A stretch of DNA of 64,000 nucleotides from assembly GCA_013398295.1 (NCBI GenBank), contig VZSF01008496.1, positions 124,001 through 188,000 on the forward strand, in the 5' to 3' direction. A program made the position numbers and the translations under genes. Positions 11,336 to 24,420 of the stretch are shown here, piece after piece. This DNA comes from Chionis minor (lineage: Eukaryota; Chordata; Aves; Charadriiformes; Chionididae). The notes under the pieces were generated by a model, which saw only the letters and a list, made by a program, of their open reading frames with translations, was not told where the DNA came from and ran no database searches. Numbering within the stretch: the first letter of the stretch is position 1; every line of letters begins with the position of its first letter.

Positions 11336-13775
11336 TTTCTTTTAGAATTAAACTCTCATTACTTTTTAAATTGCATCATTGTACAGTATATCAAGTGTAT
11401 ATCAAATATGCCCAGCTTCTTCATTTTCTTTTAGTTTAGTGACTGGACTTTACTGAGACTATTCCATGGATTCATTACACTGGAGAGAAAGTTAAGGCTT
11501 GTCTCTTTTGCTCTCTTCCTTAAACTAGTTTAAAGTGAATCATCCTGTGCCACAATAGCTTATGACAGCTGTAAAGAATCACAGATCTTGTTCTGAGCCA
11601 GAATTTATTTTAAAAAAAAAACCGCAAAAACTAGCACAGTGTTATTTCAAGAGCTTCTTTTGATGGTCTTTTCTGTAGCCCGACTACCTAAAAATGTCCA
11701 CAGTGCTTTAAGAAGCACTATCTGTAGGCCTAACCTGGTTCTGCAAACTGTGTCCTGGGCAAGGCTTATTTAAAATGGAGAGATTTGGGCCTATAAGTAG
11801 AGGATTACTAAGGTTTAGTTGTGTGATTGTCATGTAACTCTTGAAGTTGTTTCTGTACCCCAAGCTACATAGAGACATTAAGGTAAAACACAACCCCTTT
11901 TCTTCTACACACAGCTCAGCAGACACCATGGCGAGCCTAATGTCACAAAAAATGATAAAAACTCTGATCTGTTAGCTGCAGAAGAGCTCTCGGGCAGCTA
12001 CATAATTTCAGTATTAGATGATCGAGGTCATTGGAGAAGACAGACATTTGAGCTACATTTTCAGTGTGTCACGTCTATACTCCAAAGGGTGTTTGCTGTT
12101 ACGCATTATTGCCTATCTAAAATAATAAGATATAAAATATGTAAATAAAACGGACTAATTGTGAAGGCCAGTTCTCCTGGCTTTTTGCCTTTCACGTCTA
12201 AAAGCCTCTCAATATTTGGAAATGGTTGGTCAGTAATGTCCCCAATGTGATTCTGCTCACAAGGAGCCAATTCTTCCATCTTTGATTACCTTGATTCACA
12301 AGTTTCAAAAAATGTAACTCCTCTTGTGGGACGGGATGGAAAGAGGAAACAATTATAGATTCTCAAGGGTTAGAGAGCTGGAGAATTTTAACAAGAACTT
12401 CAAGCATTATTAGCTTGAAACAAATACTGTCCAACATGGGCAATTCTGTTAGTTCCACTTAGTATAAATTAGTAATTGGGTAAGAGAATATGTCAAAAGC
12501 AATGGAAGAAATTGCTACTGAATAATAAAAGGAAAGAAATTGCCAGAGGCCTCCAACAATGCATGTGCATTTTAGAATTATGGTGAACACTCTGTCAGCC
12601 CTGCTGGTGTCACTAGCAATTACAGTTTTCATAAACAATTATCCTGGGAAAGAAGTACTATTTCGAGAGTTGCGGTTCCAGCGTTGCACAGCGCAAGGGT
12701 TGGCTGTGCCTGTCAAAAGCACCGAGGCCCTTAGTAGTTAGTCACCATCCCTGGAAGGTATAGCCTAGTCTTTGGAGATGACATTCCTCCAGAGGATCAC
12801 CGGATCTCCACATGCTCTTCGTTGTAAAGCAGATGCTGATAAAACACGCTAACCCAAGACAAGATCCAAATCTGTTAAAACAAGTCATGTGTTCGGTACC
12901 TGAAAATATTAAAAATGGCTCATAGTAAAAGGAAGTGCAGCTTCTGGGCATCAGGACTGGAAACTTCTGTTGTGTTTATACTTGTTTGAGTGTTTGCTCT
13001 TAATCAGCACTTGAAAGAAATTGATTTACAAAACAGAATTTCAGATGAGGTAATTAAGCAAAAAGCTAAAATAAGAATAAACAAAAGCAGTTGCTCCTTT
13101 AAAGCACCAGTAGGATGAATAGGAAAATAAGAGAATACAATTAACTAAAGTACTTATCAGAGAAAAGTTTGATTGATGCGCGGATCAAAGAATATCTAAG
13201 GTGCTCCATTCAAGCTGAAATATATTGACCTGTTTCTGGGGGATTGCTATACTAACGCAAAAGGAATCCCACAAGGGAAAGGTAATGTCAGTTCATTCAC
13301 TGAACCTCTCTGCTGGCTCTCAAGTATGGTATAACCTCCTTGAACTTTTCTCCAAGGACTGTGCACATTGATGTCCATCTTAAAGACCCATTTCTGTCAT
13401 GCTGCCTACAGTGAATTGAATTAACTTAATCCTGCTTCTGTTCTCCTTCCCTTAGCCAATATCTCATTCTCTATTGCTTTCAGATTTTTGAGCATCTTGA
13501 AATGAGGGCTGTCCTTGAGGTTGCTGGAAGGCACGTGGGCCAGAGTGTGTGCGCAGGAATTAAATGAAAGAGTTTGTGTTTGACCAAATCCTAAACAGGT
13601 GTCAGGGATTTAATAAAGTGAGGAGCTCTGCTCGGTATAAATCATTTTCTTGCTGTCTCTTGAGGCCCATGGTGTCTGTTCCTTTGCCTCTGCCATAGCA
13701 TGGATTATCACAAACAACAAAGTAAACTGTGGCAAGCACTCCAGAGCTGCTTGTTTCATGCTTTGTGTGCTCAGT
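11336..13775. other. Non-coding sequence, nothing recognised
   Basis: AT-rich unique-looking DNA with no exon-like frame, RNA gene or identifiable repeat. Short T and A runs only. Confidence 0.5.
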
Positions 13776-13880
13776 GATTGAATCACAGAGTTAGAAAGGA
13801 CCTGAAGAGACAATTTAGCCCACTGCTCTTTCTGGGAGATAGCTATCTAATGTATCTACCTGTCTGTCAGTCTCTCTGTC
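13776..13880 (-). repeat. CR1 LINE 3'-end fragment
   Basis: The phrase 'gaatcacagagttagaaaggacctgaagaga..tttagcccactgctct' matches the reverse complement of the CR1 3' end, whose usual form is 'gaatcacagaat..ttggaagggacct..agtccaaccccctgct'. Only the terminal hundred or so bases are recognisable and they are diverged. Confidence 0.55.
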
Positions 13881-14504
13881 TAATGGAGGTTTAGCAGAAT
13901 ATTTGATCAGTTTCGTTTGGACCTATCCAAACCACCAGAGGGATGTCCTAATAACTAATTTAAATCCAAAGCAGTTTACTTCTGTTTCTTCGGTGCTGTT
14001 CTTAAGAATAGACGCAGGGAATTGTGATCCCACTAGAGGCAAAGTCTGCACTCCAGAAAGACAGGAGCGCTGCCCTGCGGTCTCTACTAACTCGCCTTCC
14101 AGGGTGAGGCCAGGTGAGCTCTGAGTGCCTGTTCTGCGGCGTGGGGTCCATGCAGGCTGGTGTTGCTGATCTTTGCTCTTCCTTTGAAGGCAGGATACAT
14201 GTAGCTTTCATTGCTGGCTTCTGCATGTCAAGCACTTAGGTAGAACCGGCTGGTAATGCTACTATCCAGTTCCTAGTCTGCACTTAGATTTGAAAGTAGT
14301 GACTAGAATTAGAGTTAAACACTGTGTTTTACCTGAACTCTTCTACTCAGTGGGTTTAGAACTATTCCGTGTTTAAATCAATACTTCCTAAAACAGAGAA
14401 GTCTGAGCTAAGGCAATTGGTATGTTACTACTTATAATCCTTTTGTGCTAAATTCCCTTTCATAGTTTGTTTGTGGTTTGAAGGGGGGGTAGGTTGGGGT
14501 TTTT
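13881..14504. other. Non-coding gap between CR1 fragments
   Basis: No feature recognised. Two overlapping short open frames on opposite strands (about 13903-14124 and 14002-14235) lack support. Confidence 0.45.
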
Positions 14505-14727
14505 TTCAGCTGGATATGAGGAAGAACTTTATCCCAATCGAGTCTTTTTGCTAGTGTAACACAGTGTTAAGGGAGGTGGTGCCTTCTCCGTCCTTGGAGC
14601 TTTTCAAGACCGGAGTGGATGAAGCCATGAGTACCAATGTTAAACCTCATGTGGCTGACCCTGCCACGAGCAGGAGGGTGGACTGGGAGCCTTCTGAAGT
14701 CCTTCCTGAGCTGAATTATCCTAAGCT
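14505..14727 (+). repeat. CR1 LINE 3' UTR, decayed
   Basis: The + strand reads through a typical CR1 3' UTR: 'ggatatgaggaagaactt', then 'gttaagggaggtggtgcc' with 'tccttggagcttttcaagac', 'ggatgaagccatgag', 'ctgaccctgc..gagcaggaggg.ggact', and finally 'cttcctgagctgaattatccta'. It keeps the order of the family consensus with many substitutions. The 5' end is truncated, as is usual for CR1. An 85-codon open frame over it (14564-14821) is not a gene. Confidence 0.7.
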
Positions 14728-14838
14728 GCTATGGCTCTTCCTCAGCTTATCAGCTGAGAGGGTTTTTTTTCCTCTCTCTGTTGATACAGAGATAAAAGAT
14801 ACACGCTCCCCAGCTATGTAGAAGCATATTGTTACAAT

Positions 14839-14880
14839 GCTCTGGTTATATATGCTGTGGTTATATGTGCTCCGGTTACC
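14839..14880 (+). repeat. 15-bp tandem repeat, about three units
   Basis: Units beginning GCTCTGGTTATATAT, GCTGTGGTTATATGT and GCTCCGGTTACC start at 14839, 14854 and 14869. It is a small imperfect minisatellite with no evident function. Confidence 0.7.
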
Positions 14881-15515
14881 AAATTCACACACAATGTGTT
14901 CAGTGCCAGACAAATTTCAGTATGCTCAATGTCAAGAGAGGCATTTATAATAGAATTGTTGTTGTGAAGTGCTTATGAAGAGAAAGCACAGGGCTGGCGG
15001 GGTTCCCCTGTCCCCGCAAGCTTCGTCTCCTGATGGTTTAAACGCACCTGGCCTTTGCCAGCACTATGTTTGAATTTCTTTCACTTTTCCAGTGTGTATA
15101 TTGAAAACAGGTGTATTTCTTTGCAGCTGGCAATTTTCTGGCCTAAATAAGAAATTATTTTAGTCTTTTTTTCACCTCTTCTTGTGGGAGAGCCTCTAAT
15201 CGCCCTCCTGCCCACTCTGGGTTTGGTCCTGACGGAGATCTGGGAAGCAGCTTTGCAGCTGTCTTCTAGAGAAGGTCTCACACCACTCTGCCCTGTTTTC
15301 TTGCTTCCAGGTGCTAAGCTCCCAGTGTTTCACAAGAGTGCCTGTGATTACTCAATAAATGCTTGACTTTGCATTTTATATTACTCTCTTTCTCCCTCTT
15401 TCCTCTTGGCCAGTTCCTTATATGGCTTACAGATTTACCTAATCTCCGTATTACTGGGTTTAGGTATTTTTTGACAATGGTATTATTTTGAATGCTTCAT
15501 AGAAGTCCACATCGA
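14881..15515. other. Non-coding sequence, nothing recognised
   Basis: Unique-looking sequence between the small tandem repeat and the RT relic. Short overlapping frames near 15081-15366 on both strands are unsupported. Confidence 0.45.
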
Positions 15516-15804
15516 TTTGGTCTGTCGTGTTTCCTTTGCCTTAATTGCAAGGCAAACCAATAGAGAGTTGCTGTGCCACAGCAAGCTGCCTGTTCGGTTT
15601 GGTACAGCCTATCACGCTGAATCGCACTCCTCTGTTTACCTCTGTGTTTTCAATTACGCTTTCCTGCAGAATGTGTTCAAGAGCCTTGAGTATCATTGAG
15701 ATAAAACTAATGGATCTGCTGTTGCTTGTCTCACCTTTTGCCCTCTCTCTGAAGTATAAGTACAATTTCAGCTGCTTTTTGGTCAGGCAGTGCCTCACCT
15801 CCAT
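15516..15804 (-). pseudogene. Decayed CR1 reverse-transcriptase fragment
   Basis: The - strand translation reads ...YLYFRERAKG..SNSRSISFISM then ILKALEHILQESV. This lines up with the conserved CR1 RT fingers segment, normally of the form '..P(I)FKKGK..(N)YRP(V/I)S(L/F)TS..(G)KVLE.I(L)..' . The match runs in order over about 40 residues and is then lost in the next part, where the family has its 'SQHGF' segment (here degraded to SVIGC). The YRP motif is gone and there is no ATG-led ORF2. It is an inactive, 5'- and 3'-truncated relic lying opposite to a + strand frame of no significance. Confidence 0.55.
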
Positions 15805-18800
15805 TTCATAGAAGCCTGTCCTATTTCACTTGCGCTTCATCTCTCTATGCTTTCATATATTCTGGAATGGAGACTATATGGTCCTCGCAGTGTAAGCACA
15901 TTAAATCCTTTGATCTGTGTTTCTTTTTTGACAGTGGCAACCTCCATTTCTGTACTTTATTCCCATTAGACAGTGTGTTTTTTGCCTTGGACACTTAATT
16001 TTTTTCCTTATTGAAAGCCAAAGAGAAGTATTCATTCTGAAAAAAAAAGTCTAAAAAATAATCTTAAATCCATTCTTATAGCATCTTAACGAATTTTCTT
16101 CTTTTTAATGTTCTCTACTATAGGACTGAAGACACTTGTTACTATAAAGGGAACATTTGATTTAGGGCCATTCTTGAACTGCTCTTACACTTTTATCTCT
16201 AAGATGTAGCTTTCTCGTGATGCCTATTTTCCTTCTAGTGTGTACCTAATATCTCTTTAGGGATGGTTATCATTTAGTTAGGGTTGGAGGCCTTCTGAAG
16301 AAGTTTTTTCCTTTTCTTTAGAAAAAAGTTTTAGCCGATTTTGAATTTCTTAGTTTAAGTCCTGAGGCTCTTCATTTCAGGTACTAGTGCACGTAATATG
16401 TCAGTGATTTTTTTGTTGTGCTTGTGTTTTGTTTATTTTTTTAATTGAAAACCTTTGTTCACAGTCTGTTTTTATTCATCATTTAACTGGCCATAAGTCG
16501 AACCAGCTCATGATCTCATCATCTAGTTTCCGTGGTGGATGATAACATTAATATCTGAAAATATAACTAAGATATTATTGATTATTATTGTTTTAGTATA
16601 TATTGTGTGTAGTATTTTATTGTGTCTATATATTGTGTAAAATGTATTTCGTTGTCAAAGCCTGTGAATTATCTAAGGAACTAATGAGGTCCTACACAGG
16701 AAATAACCAGACCTTACTGTTATTACGGACCCATTTCTCTCATGTAAAGCAGGGGGGCTTCTGCCTTCTATAGCAGCACCAAGAGTCCATTGCTGGTTTG
16801 CAGTCAGACCATACGAGAGCAATAGCTACTCCTTCCCCTGAGCAATATGTCTGCAATATGCTATATTACCCACTTGGTAAAACAACGGGCACTCAGGAGC
16901 AATACAGCAGCAGGGCACTGATCTCTTGTTGCTTTAGACTCACTGTTTCGGAATGTGTCTCCTGAGTAATATTAGTGACCTCTGCCTGTATCCTATGAGA
17001 TTTATAGCAGTCTTCTAGAAGAGTGTCTCACACCAGCCAGTCTTGTTCTGTCTGTTTTCATATTTATTTCTTCACAGTTCACGTAGTAAGATACTGAAAA
17101 TGCTACACCCCACTGCCACCTTTATTTCTACTCTTTCGTCCTTTCTGTTCTTGCATCCCCATCATGATAAGCATTCTGTTACTTGTTTTCCCATCCTATA
17201 TACATTATTTCTAGTTCCTCTGTTCTGTTGCTGAAGCGCGCTGTGTTGGTTTACGAAAATGCTGGTTTTCTCCAGCCTTGCCCAATGCATTAACTAAACT
17301 GAGTCTAGACTCTGGAGAAATCTCATTGTCCATCCCCCTTTTACTTTGATCTCTATTAATGCTTTCTCTCTCTTTTCCCTTGCCCTTTGGTGTTCATATT
17401 CTGTATATTTTTGCATTACCCGAGTTCCTTCTTCCTTTAAAAAGAATTTAAAAAATCAACCACATAATTTATAGATTAATGCTCTTTTCCGCTCTGCCAG
17501 GTTTGATTTCGGAGGGGTGAGAGACTGGCTGTCATGCCGAGTCTGCCAGCCAGAGTCCTCTTTCCTGCCTGGACATCTCGGAAAGTTCCTTGCAGAAACA
17601 GCAGTGAGCTATCTGTTGATCTGTGATAGTTCGAGGCCAGGTTTGTCCCTCTCTAGGGACCAGAATAATTTCACTGAAAATCATCTGAATCCTTTTTTGG
17701 TCCATGAGACCATATTTGCCCTCCACTTTTTCCTGGTCAAAAGGTGTTCCTAATTCTGACTGTTGACTTCCTTGTTCTTTTATATCTGGCTTATTTTGAA
17801 TATATATTTTGCCACCAGGTGCATCTAAACTCCTCTGATCCTTTCTTCTGTGAGCACTGTGAGGCCGCATTTCACACAGTAACATATATCCACTTCTCTT
17901 GAGCTTTTATAAAGTGACAATTTGACAGGGTGGTATTTAAACAGCTACTTAGTATTAGTCTGTGTATTTATTTGAAGGAGTTAGATCTAAATTTATTCGT
18001 ATTGCCATATAAAATCCAGCGTTTGTGAGAGCATTGAAGGAATGAGAAGGTGGAGAACATTCAGTTATAAAAGAAATACACCTCCTCACTCCCCCCCATC
18101 CCCGCCGTAACAACTTGTAGCTATTTTTCAGCCATTTGTAAGTGTTGGGGTTTCTGTAGCTGGGAAGATCGTATTTCAGCAAGTACTAAAGTAGGGTTTT
18201 ACAAGGGAAGTGTTTCTGTATCTTTCTGTGACTTAGTTTGCTTCTTATTAGGTTATGCCATTTTGGATGACAACTCAGCACAATATTTAACATTCTACCC
18301 TTAAATGTTCTGCATGTGCTTAAATACTTTGTTGGATTGAGTCCTCGAGGGAGAAGTTTCTACTCTACTTAGTCAAGGCTCCAAAACTTACTACTGTGGA
18401 GGAGATTATCACTATTGAGCACACTGTGGCTTCCCAACTAGCAACAGAAATGAGATTAGAAGATAAAAGCCACTATGCAAAACCCCTTTTATATATTACC
18501 TCAGGCTCTGCATCAAATGCCAGAAACCTTAAATCTTAGCACATCCAGAATTTTCAAGCTAAGAACATGAAATAGAACAGAAATATCTTTCTGCCACTGT
18601 CTCTTGTTCCTGCAAGGTGGACAATGAGAGGACATGGCCCTGATCCCCCAGGTTCCAGCAGGAATGCAGTGCACCCAGAATGGTGTGAGGAGGGAGGTGA
18701 GGGTGATCAGAGATGAGGACAGCTTCCAAACAAATGAGGAACCAGTGAGAGCGGAACTCGGCAGTGTTGCAAGATGACCTTCTGGTTCACATCTCCAGTT

Positions 18801-21800
18801 CTTACCCAGGTTCACATCTTCCAGTGTTGAAAGTCTAGACTTCTATTGGAGTCTGTGGAGCTGTAGCTGACATAAAACACTTAAAAAGTCCAACCCAAAA
18901 TATTCACATTTATGGGAAAACATTAAAATGAAGATTGATTTAAAGAACTAATTTGAATACCAGAAAAGCTTTAATGACGTCGTTTCCTTTCCTCCGATTA
19001 CAATAGCTAATGTACTTTTCTCCTTAAAACATACTGTGTATGCAGGTATACTCTGTAAGACAGAAATGAAACGGCAGGTGAAGAAGAAATTATCCTATGG
19101 TTGGTGCAGTACTCTCTGTTCTTCCTTATTCTGTATTCTGTCTGCACTGGACGTGTTTCACACTGATTCTTTCCCTGTGATCATGTTGCCTCCAGTTAGA
19201 GATAACAGAGGAACCACATGGTAGATCAGTTGGAGAGTTTGTTCAAGAGTTTTGCACGTAAGGATAACTGCGCTGCATCTTGTTTTCCCCACCGAGAACT
19301 TACTGTGTTATTCCATCTTAAGTTTGTATTAAAGCGCCATTAATGCTCTGCAGCATAGTTTCTTAGGCTGCCCTCATTACTGCAGGCTCATGTCCCTTCC
19401 AGTACTGTATTAAGCAGCATGACAAACATTTGTCGCATGTTGGCTCTTTCATCTTCTCTGCAGGAGAAGGAGTGTTTGCAAAGGAGTCGTTTATTTGGAT
19501 TTATCTTGATCCATACCTACACATATCTACACAGAAAGAGACAGAAGCACACATGCCTTGCGAAGCATTTGTTAAAGGACACAGAATCAACTCAAACATG
19601 CCCACTCTTTAGCTTGGAAAGCGGTGCTGCTTGTTTCTGTGGGAGCTCATTGTGTAGCGTTATGTTACTTCACAAGAAAGCTATGACAAGAACGAAACAA
19701 AAATCTTTATGCCCTCCCTGCTCTATGAGAGGCAGTAGTCAGGCTCACTACTTTAACCTCTTAACAATTCTGTATTTTCTATCGTTGGCCATTTCATCAC
19801 TTTTTCATCAGTGCTGAGAATATAAAAGGAAGAATAAGACCATTCAGTAAAATTAGAGAACATTGAAGAGGTCAAAGGAATATTGTTTACTGTTATCTGT
19901 CAGAGAACATATGAGACTATAAAATTGCAAAGCCTCATTCTTGTGACAAAGATTGCAAGAAGGACAGAGGCCTGCATAAATCGTTTTCTGACAATGACTA
20001 CAAGAGTGGGAAATAGTACAATTTAATCCATTGTTGTTATAACTTTTAGATTGTAATCAGTTGGTTAACACCCATAAAGTTTTAGATGACTCTTAGTTTC
20101 CTTCAAGTGACCTGATAGTTGTTTTGTGACTATTTTGAGGCAGGTTGCAAGTGAGAAAGTGTAATGTTTTACTCATTTCACTCTAGTCAAGAGCCCAGTG
20201 AATTTATTAAGTTGAAACTGCAGGATGTCTGAACTTGTCCAGGTCAGTTACTTACTCTTAGCTCACAGAAGGAGCATTTCCTGTACCAACTGAAGCAGCG
20301 GTTATTTCAAGAACCATCAAGCTCAGGCTGTCTATTTGTATGGCCTTGTTGACAGCCATCTCTGGATGCTTCACATGCTATGCCAGGAGAGCTTTTGATT
20401 ATTCTTTGGGATGAGCATTACGCTGCAGAATTTGAAATGAAAGAACAGCTGGGAGGGTATTTGGGGAAGTGTTGCTTTCTGCTATCCCTGGTTCCTTTCC
20501 AAGGCAACTGCCAGTGATGAGTTTGGGGAATAGACTTGGAGACTAGGTGGACATCTGCTCTAACTTAGTGTGGCTGCTCTTAAGTTTTTATAGGATCCAT
20601 CTTTCTCCATCAAACTTAACTGTCTTAAATATATTCTTTTCAGTAGCTGTTTGAATTTCTTCTACAGCTGATGAATGCAAATGGACACCTCCGAAAGGAT
20701 GTAGCAGATAGCCCCTGTGATTATACAGGAATCTTAAAAAGTAGATGTGTGTCTTTTAGATGGCTACATTTAGGTGAAATGAACACTAATACAAACAATG
20801 TAATTCATGTCCTACTTCTTAACTTTGCAAGGAGTTTGACTGAATATTGCTTGTTGTAAATTCCAAATTTAGTTCAGACTAAATCCATTTTGTTTTGATA
20901 CCTTTAAGAATGAATTAGAGCACTCCCCTTCTTAGTAAATCTCATTGTCTGTAATGAGAAAAATACCCTGTTATTGTAATACTCTGTCTGTGATTCCTGA
21001 ACTCTCCAAAATCTTGGTTTGATATACAGGAGGACTGTGGACTGTGTTGTTCAGTATAGAAGTAGCACAATAGGAGGCAGAAGTCGGAATCTTAAATGAA
21101 GATTCTGTTTTAAAGTCACTGAATTAAATGTTACTACTTAGCCCAGAGTTTCAGAAGATGTATAAAGTAGCAATCAGATACAGACTGGCAGACTGGAGGG
21201 TGTGAGAATGAGATAATAAGCCAGTCAGCATAACAGGCAATAGTCCCTATTGATTGTCCTGTGAGACACTTATTTGGTGAGTGATGAATAAAAAGCAATT
21301 TTAAAGACAGTCACGAAGGAGGAGGAGAAGTTGGCTTTGTGGGAGCTTGTTTGGGGGCTCTTCTTCTGTACCAGAGCACGTGGGGAAGTGGAGGAATTGT
21401 GTGCAGCCACTGACCTTGTGATACTGAAGAAGAGGTGAGAGGTGGGGAGCTGGGTGGGGATGGCTGCCCCTGGGAGGCTGCCAGCAGGGGCTTTGGCAGT
21501 GAATGCCGCAGGTTTGTGCTGGCTGTAACGCAGAAGGGGGTCAGGGCAGGGAAGCGATTGTGCAGAGGTTTGACATGGTCCCAGTAGCAAGTGGAAAGCA
21601 GGTCTTTTATAAAAGTCCTTCTAGACAGACGTCAAGACAGCAGGATCCCATGTACCAAGGTCTGAGGAAATACTCCTGCAGTCACTGAGACACGGTATAG
21701 TGAGAACTTTAGCTGTGTGCACAGGTAGGAGTGTGGGGGGTTTGTTTGTTTGCCGTTTCTTAGTTTGCCTCTCCCCATCTTTCGGAACTGGTTGATCTGA

Positions 21801-23599
21801 TGTATCATCCATCTTACTAAATTTAAGATTTTAGTGGCTTTTTGCAACTAGAATTTTTAATTAAAAGATTTTTTTTTCCTGCTGCTTTGTTTTCTTAAAC
21901 TACTTTTAATGCTCAGTTGGTCTGAAAAGATATTCACATATCTAAAATGCTGTCATTCACTGAGACAGTTGAGCTTTTAATTAAGATATAAAATAAAGTT
22001 GTTTTAGAAGGGGACAGTGAAATATTCTGAATTTCTTATTTAAATCTTGTCTTTCAGATTTTGACAAACGGTAAATGTTATGCATTTGATCATTATGACC
22101 AGTATATTAGAGAACTGACAAATCTTGTAAAATAGCCGTAGATATCTCTAGTATAATTCAGTATTTGCTTTAAAAATGAAATTCTAATATCTGGCAATAT
22201 AATAAAAAGGACTATACCATCTGTTGGCTGTATATAATTATATTAAAAACATCAGTCTGTACTTGATTCAACAATTTTCAAGAGCTTGTTAACCTTTCAA
22301 ATTAGATTTGTACTATCAATTATACTTAACAAGGAACTTTTTATCTATGGCTTTTATATTTCCTTAATTAGTTCCATAACTCATTTTAGGCGTTTTTCTA
22401 ATACAGTAATGTCATACAGTTATACAGCCCCAGCAGGATTTTCAGGGATGTCTTGTTTCATCTTCCCCCCTTTTCTTGCCCCACTACCACACTGTAATGC
22501 TTTTCTAATGATGAATGTTATCACCTCTATCTCTAGTCCAATCAGCCCACACTCACTATGTGGCTCATTTGAAATATTCACATTAAATAATGTGAAATTA
22601 AATAAAGGGCCAGACTATCTGTCTCTGAGAGTACGGGTGTGAATGGGCTCTGCAGTTACCCAGCTTCACACTGTCATCTTGAAAGAATGGATTACATGTA
22701 TTCCATAATTATCTCTAGGAGTATCCCTGCCGTTTTTAAAAAGGTGTTAGAAAGTCTTTTTTGCTTTTGAAACTTTTGAAGAATTCTCTTCAAGCAATTG
22801 TTCTCACCTTGACCCTTTAGAGGCCAGGTTTAAGCAAATACTGTGTGTAATAAAGAGTTTCAGCACTACCTTAACATGATGTTATACACCGGTGGTGGAT
22901 AGCTCTGTCTCCCTACCATTCAGAGCAAGTCAGACATGTGATAGGATTGGTGTCCAGAGGGCCTTTTCTACAAAAAAAATATGTGGCTTGGACATGGAAA
23001 TGTAGAGAGATGCTGCTTCTTACCAACATCTTCTGTTACAAAAGTGGGAAAGATCCTATGCTCTGTAGATGGTAAATGCCATGTAGAGCATTGCAGTCTG
23101 TTCAACAGAAGAGGAGGGTTAATTTTCACCCTGAATTGTTCTTAAGAACAAATCTCCATAAAAGTGGATCATTTTTAGGAGTGAGGTAAAAGCTCCTCTT
23201 AAGCCACTGGAAAAACAGAAAGATGATCTAGTGTTAGAAAATATTTCAAAAATCAAAGTGTTGATCTGTCAAAACAGAAGACAGGAATAAGACATAGTTC
23301 ATCTGGATCCAAATACTTGGCTATTAAAGGGTTTTTTCATATTGAGAAAATTGTCATCACTCTCCAGAAAACATCTTTATGTAGCCTCCCAGTTTTTTTA
23401 CACTTTATTTTAACTTCTTATCATGATATTTTTCATGGTTGTTTCCAAAATACTTCTTAGAAAGTACACATTTTATGTGTATGCAGTACTGTACTGCAAC
23501 CAGCTAATGTTATTTTTCACTTACGTGCCTATCAAATTCACATTAAGAGCCTTGAGGCAGTTATATCATTTATCATAGCTTAACCTTGCTCCTTAGCTC
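15805..23599. other. Long non-coding stretch, no feature firmly identified
   Basis: About 7.8 kb of AT-rich, unique-looking DNA. Isolated open frames (for example 117 codons on the - strand at 17532-17885 and 132 codons on + at 19419-19817) show no family motif or splice support. T-rich and TATA/TGTG-rich patches occur around 16560-16650. A more GC-rich patch at 21300-21560 shows nothing recognisable. Confidence 0.45.
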
Positions 23600-24420
23600 A
23601 GAGCTGTAGGACGGGAAAGGACAGGGAAGACAGCTTCTTAAAATAGTCTTGACAGTTGTTTCTCCAGCCTGTCATTAAAGGTCTCCCGGTGCACCATATG
23701 CTAAAATCCAGCTTGAACCTTCTTTACTGTAATTTCAATCTGTGATCTCTTGTTGTATCATCTATAAGTATAGAGAATAGATTATTTCTGTCTTCTTTAT
23801 AGTGGCTTTTCATATATTTGAAAACAGTGTTCCCCTTTCTAGTCTGTAGGCTAGGCAGTCTCATTTCTTTGCACCTTTCTTTGTCACATTTTCTATGCTT
23901 TTGTTAATCTATGTCTTTCTCAAAGCATGGTGCCACAGACTGGCTGTTGTGCTCCAGCTCAGATCTTCTTGCTGAGTGGAACAGAAAAGAATTACGTGTA
24001 TTTAGCGGTTCATGCTCTTGTTATATGTATAGGTCTGTGTGGGGTTTTTCTTTTTCAGTATGGCACTTGCTGAGTCTTGCTCATTTTGTGACCCACAGTA
24101 ACTCCCAAACGTGCACCCTGACTAGTTATTCCTCAGCCTGTGATGGTGAAGTCAGGAACTATCAGTCAGGAACAATCAGCTGATCCACAGACCGATGTAA
24201 TTCTACTTTTTTGCAGCCTATTTGCTAAAAGCTGTCGTCTTAAGTTACTAAGTATTGAATAGTGCTGGCCATAGGGTGGATCCTGCAGAACTCTCTTAGA
24301 GTCACCTCTCCACTTTTGTAGGGAAGCATTGATAATGAACTCCCATGTGCAGGTTTTCATGCCGCTTTTCATTCCTAAAGAGACTTTGGTCCTGTGTGTG
24401 CTATTTTCAGTCACCTGGCA
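23600..24420 (-). repeat. Old CR1 LINE in - orientation
   Basis: Between about 23700 and 23950 the + strand follows the reverse complement of a CR1 3' region: '..gtgatctcttgtt', 'tttcatatatttgaaaaca', 'gttcccctttctagtctgtagg' and 'ctatgtctttctcaaagcat'. Further right, 'gtgctggccatagggtggatcctgcagaac..' resembles a more internal part of the same family, so the copy probably extends to about 24420. It is strongly diverged. The short frames across it carry no retained protein motif. Confidence 0.55.

Noticed and set aside
15261..17050. Short similarity between 15261-15300 and 17010-17050 (gtcttctaga...tctcacacca)
   Set aside because: Only about 35 bases and imperfect; not enough to define a repeat by eye.
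17532..17885. 117-codon - strand frame with moderately protein-like composition
   Set aside because: No family motif, no acceptor or donor at its edges, and a + strand frame of similar quality overlaps it.
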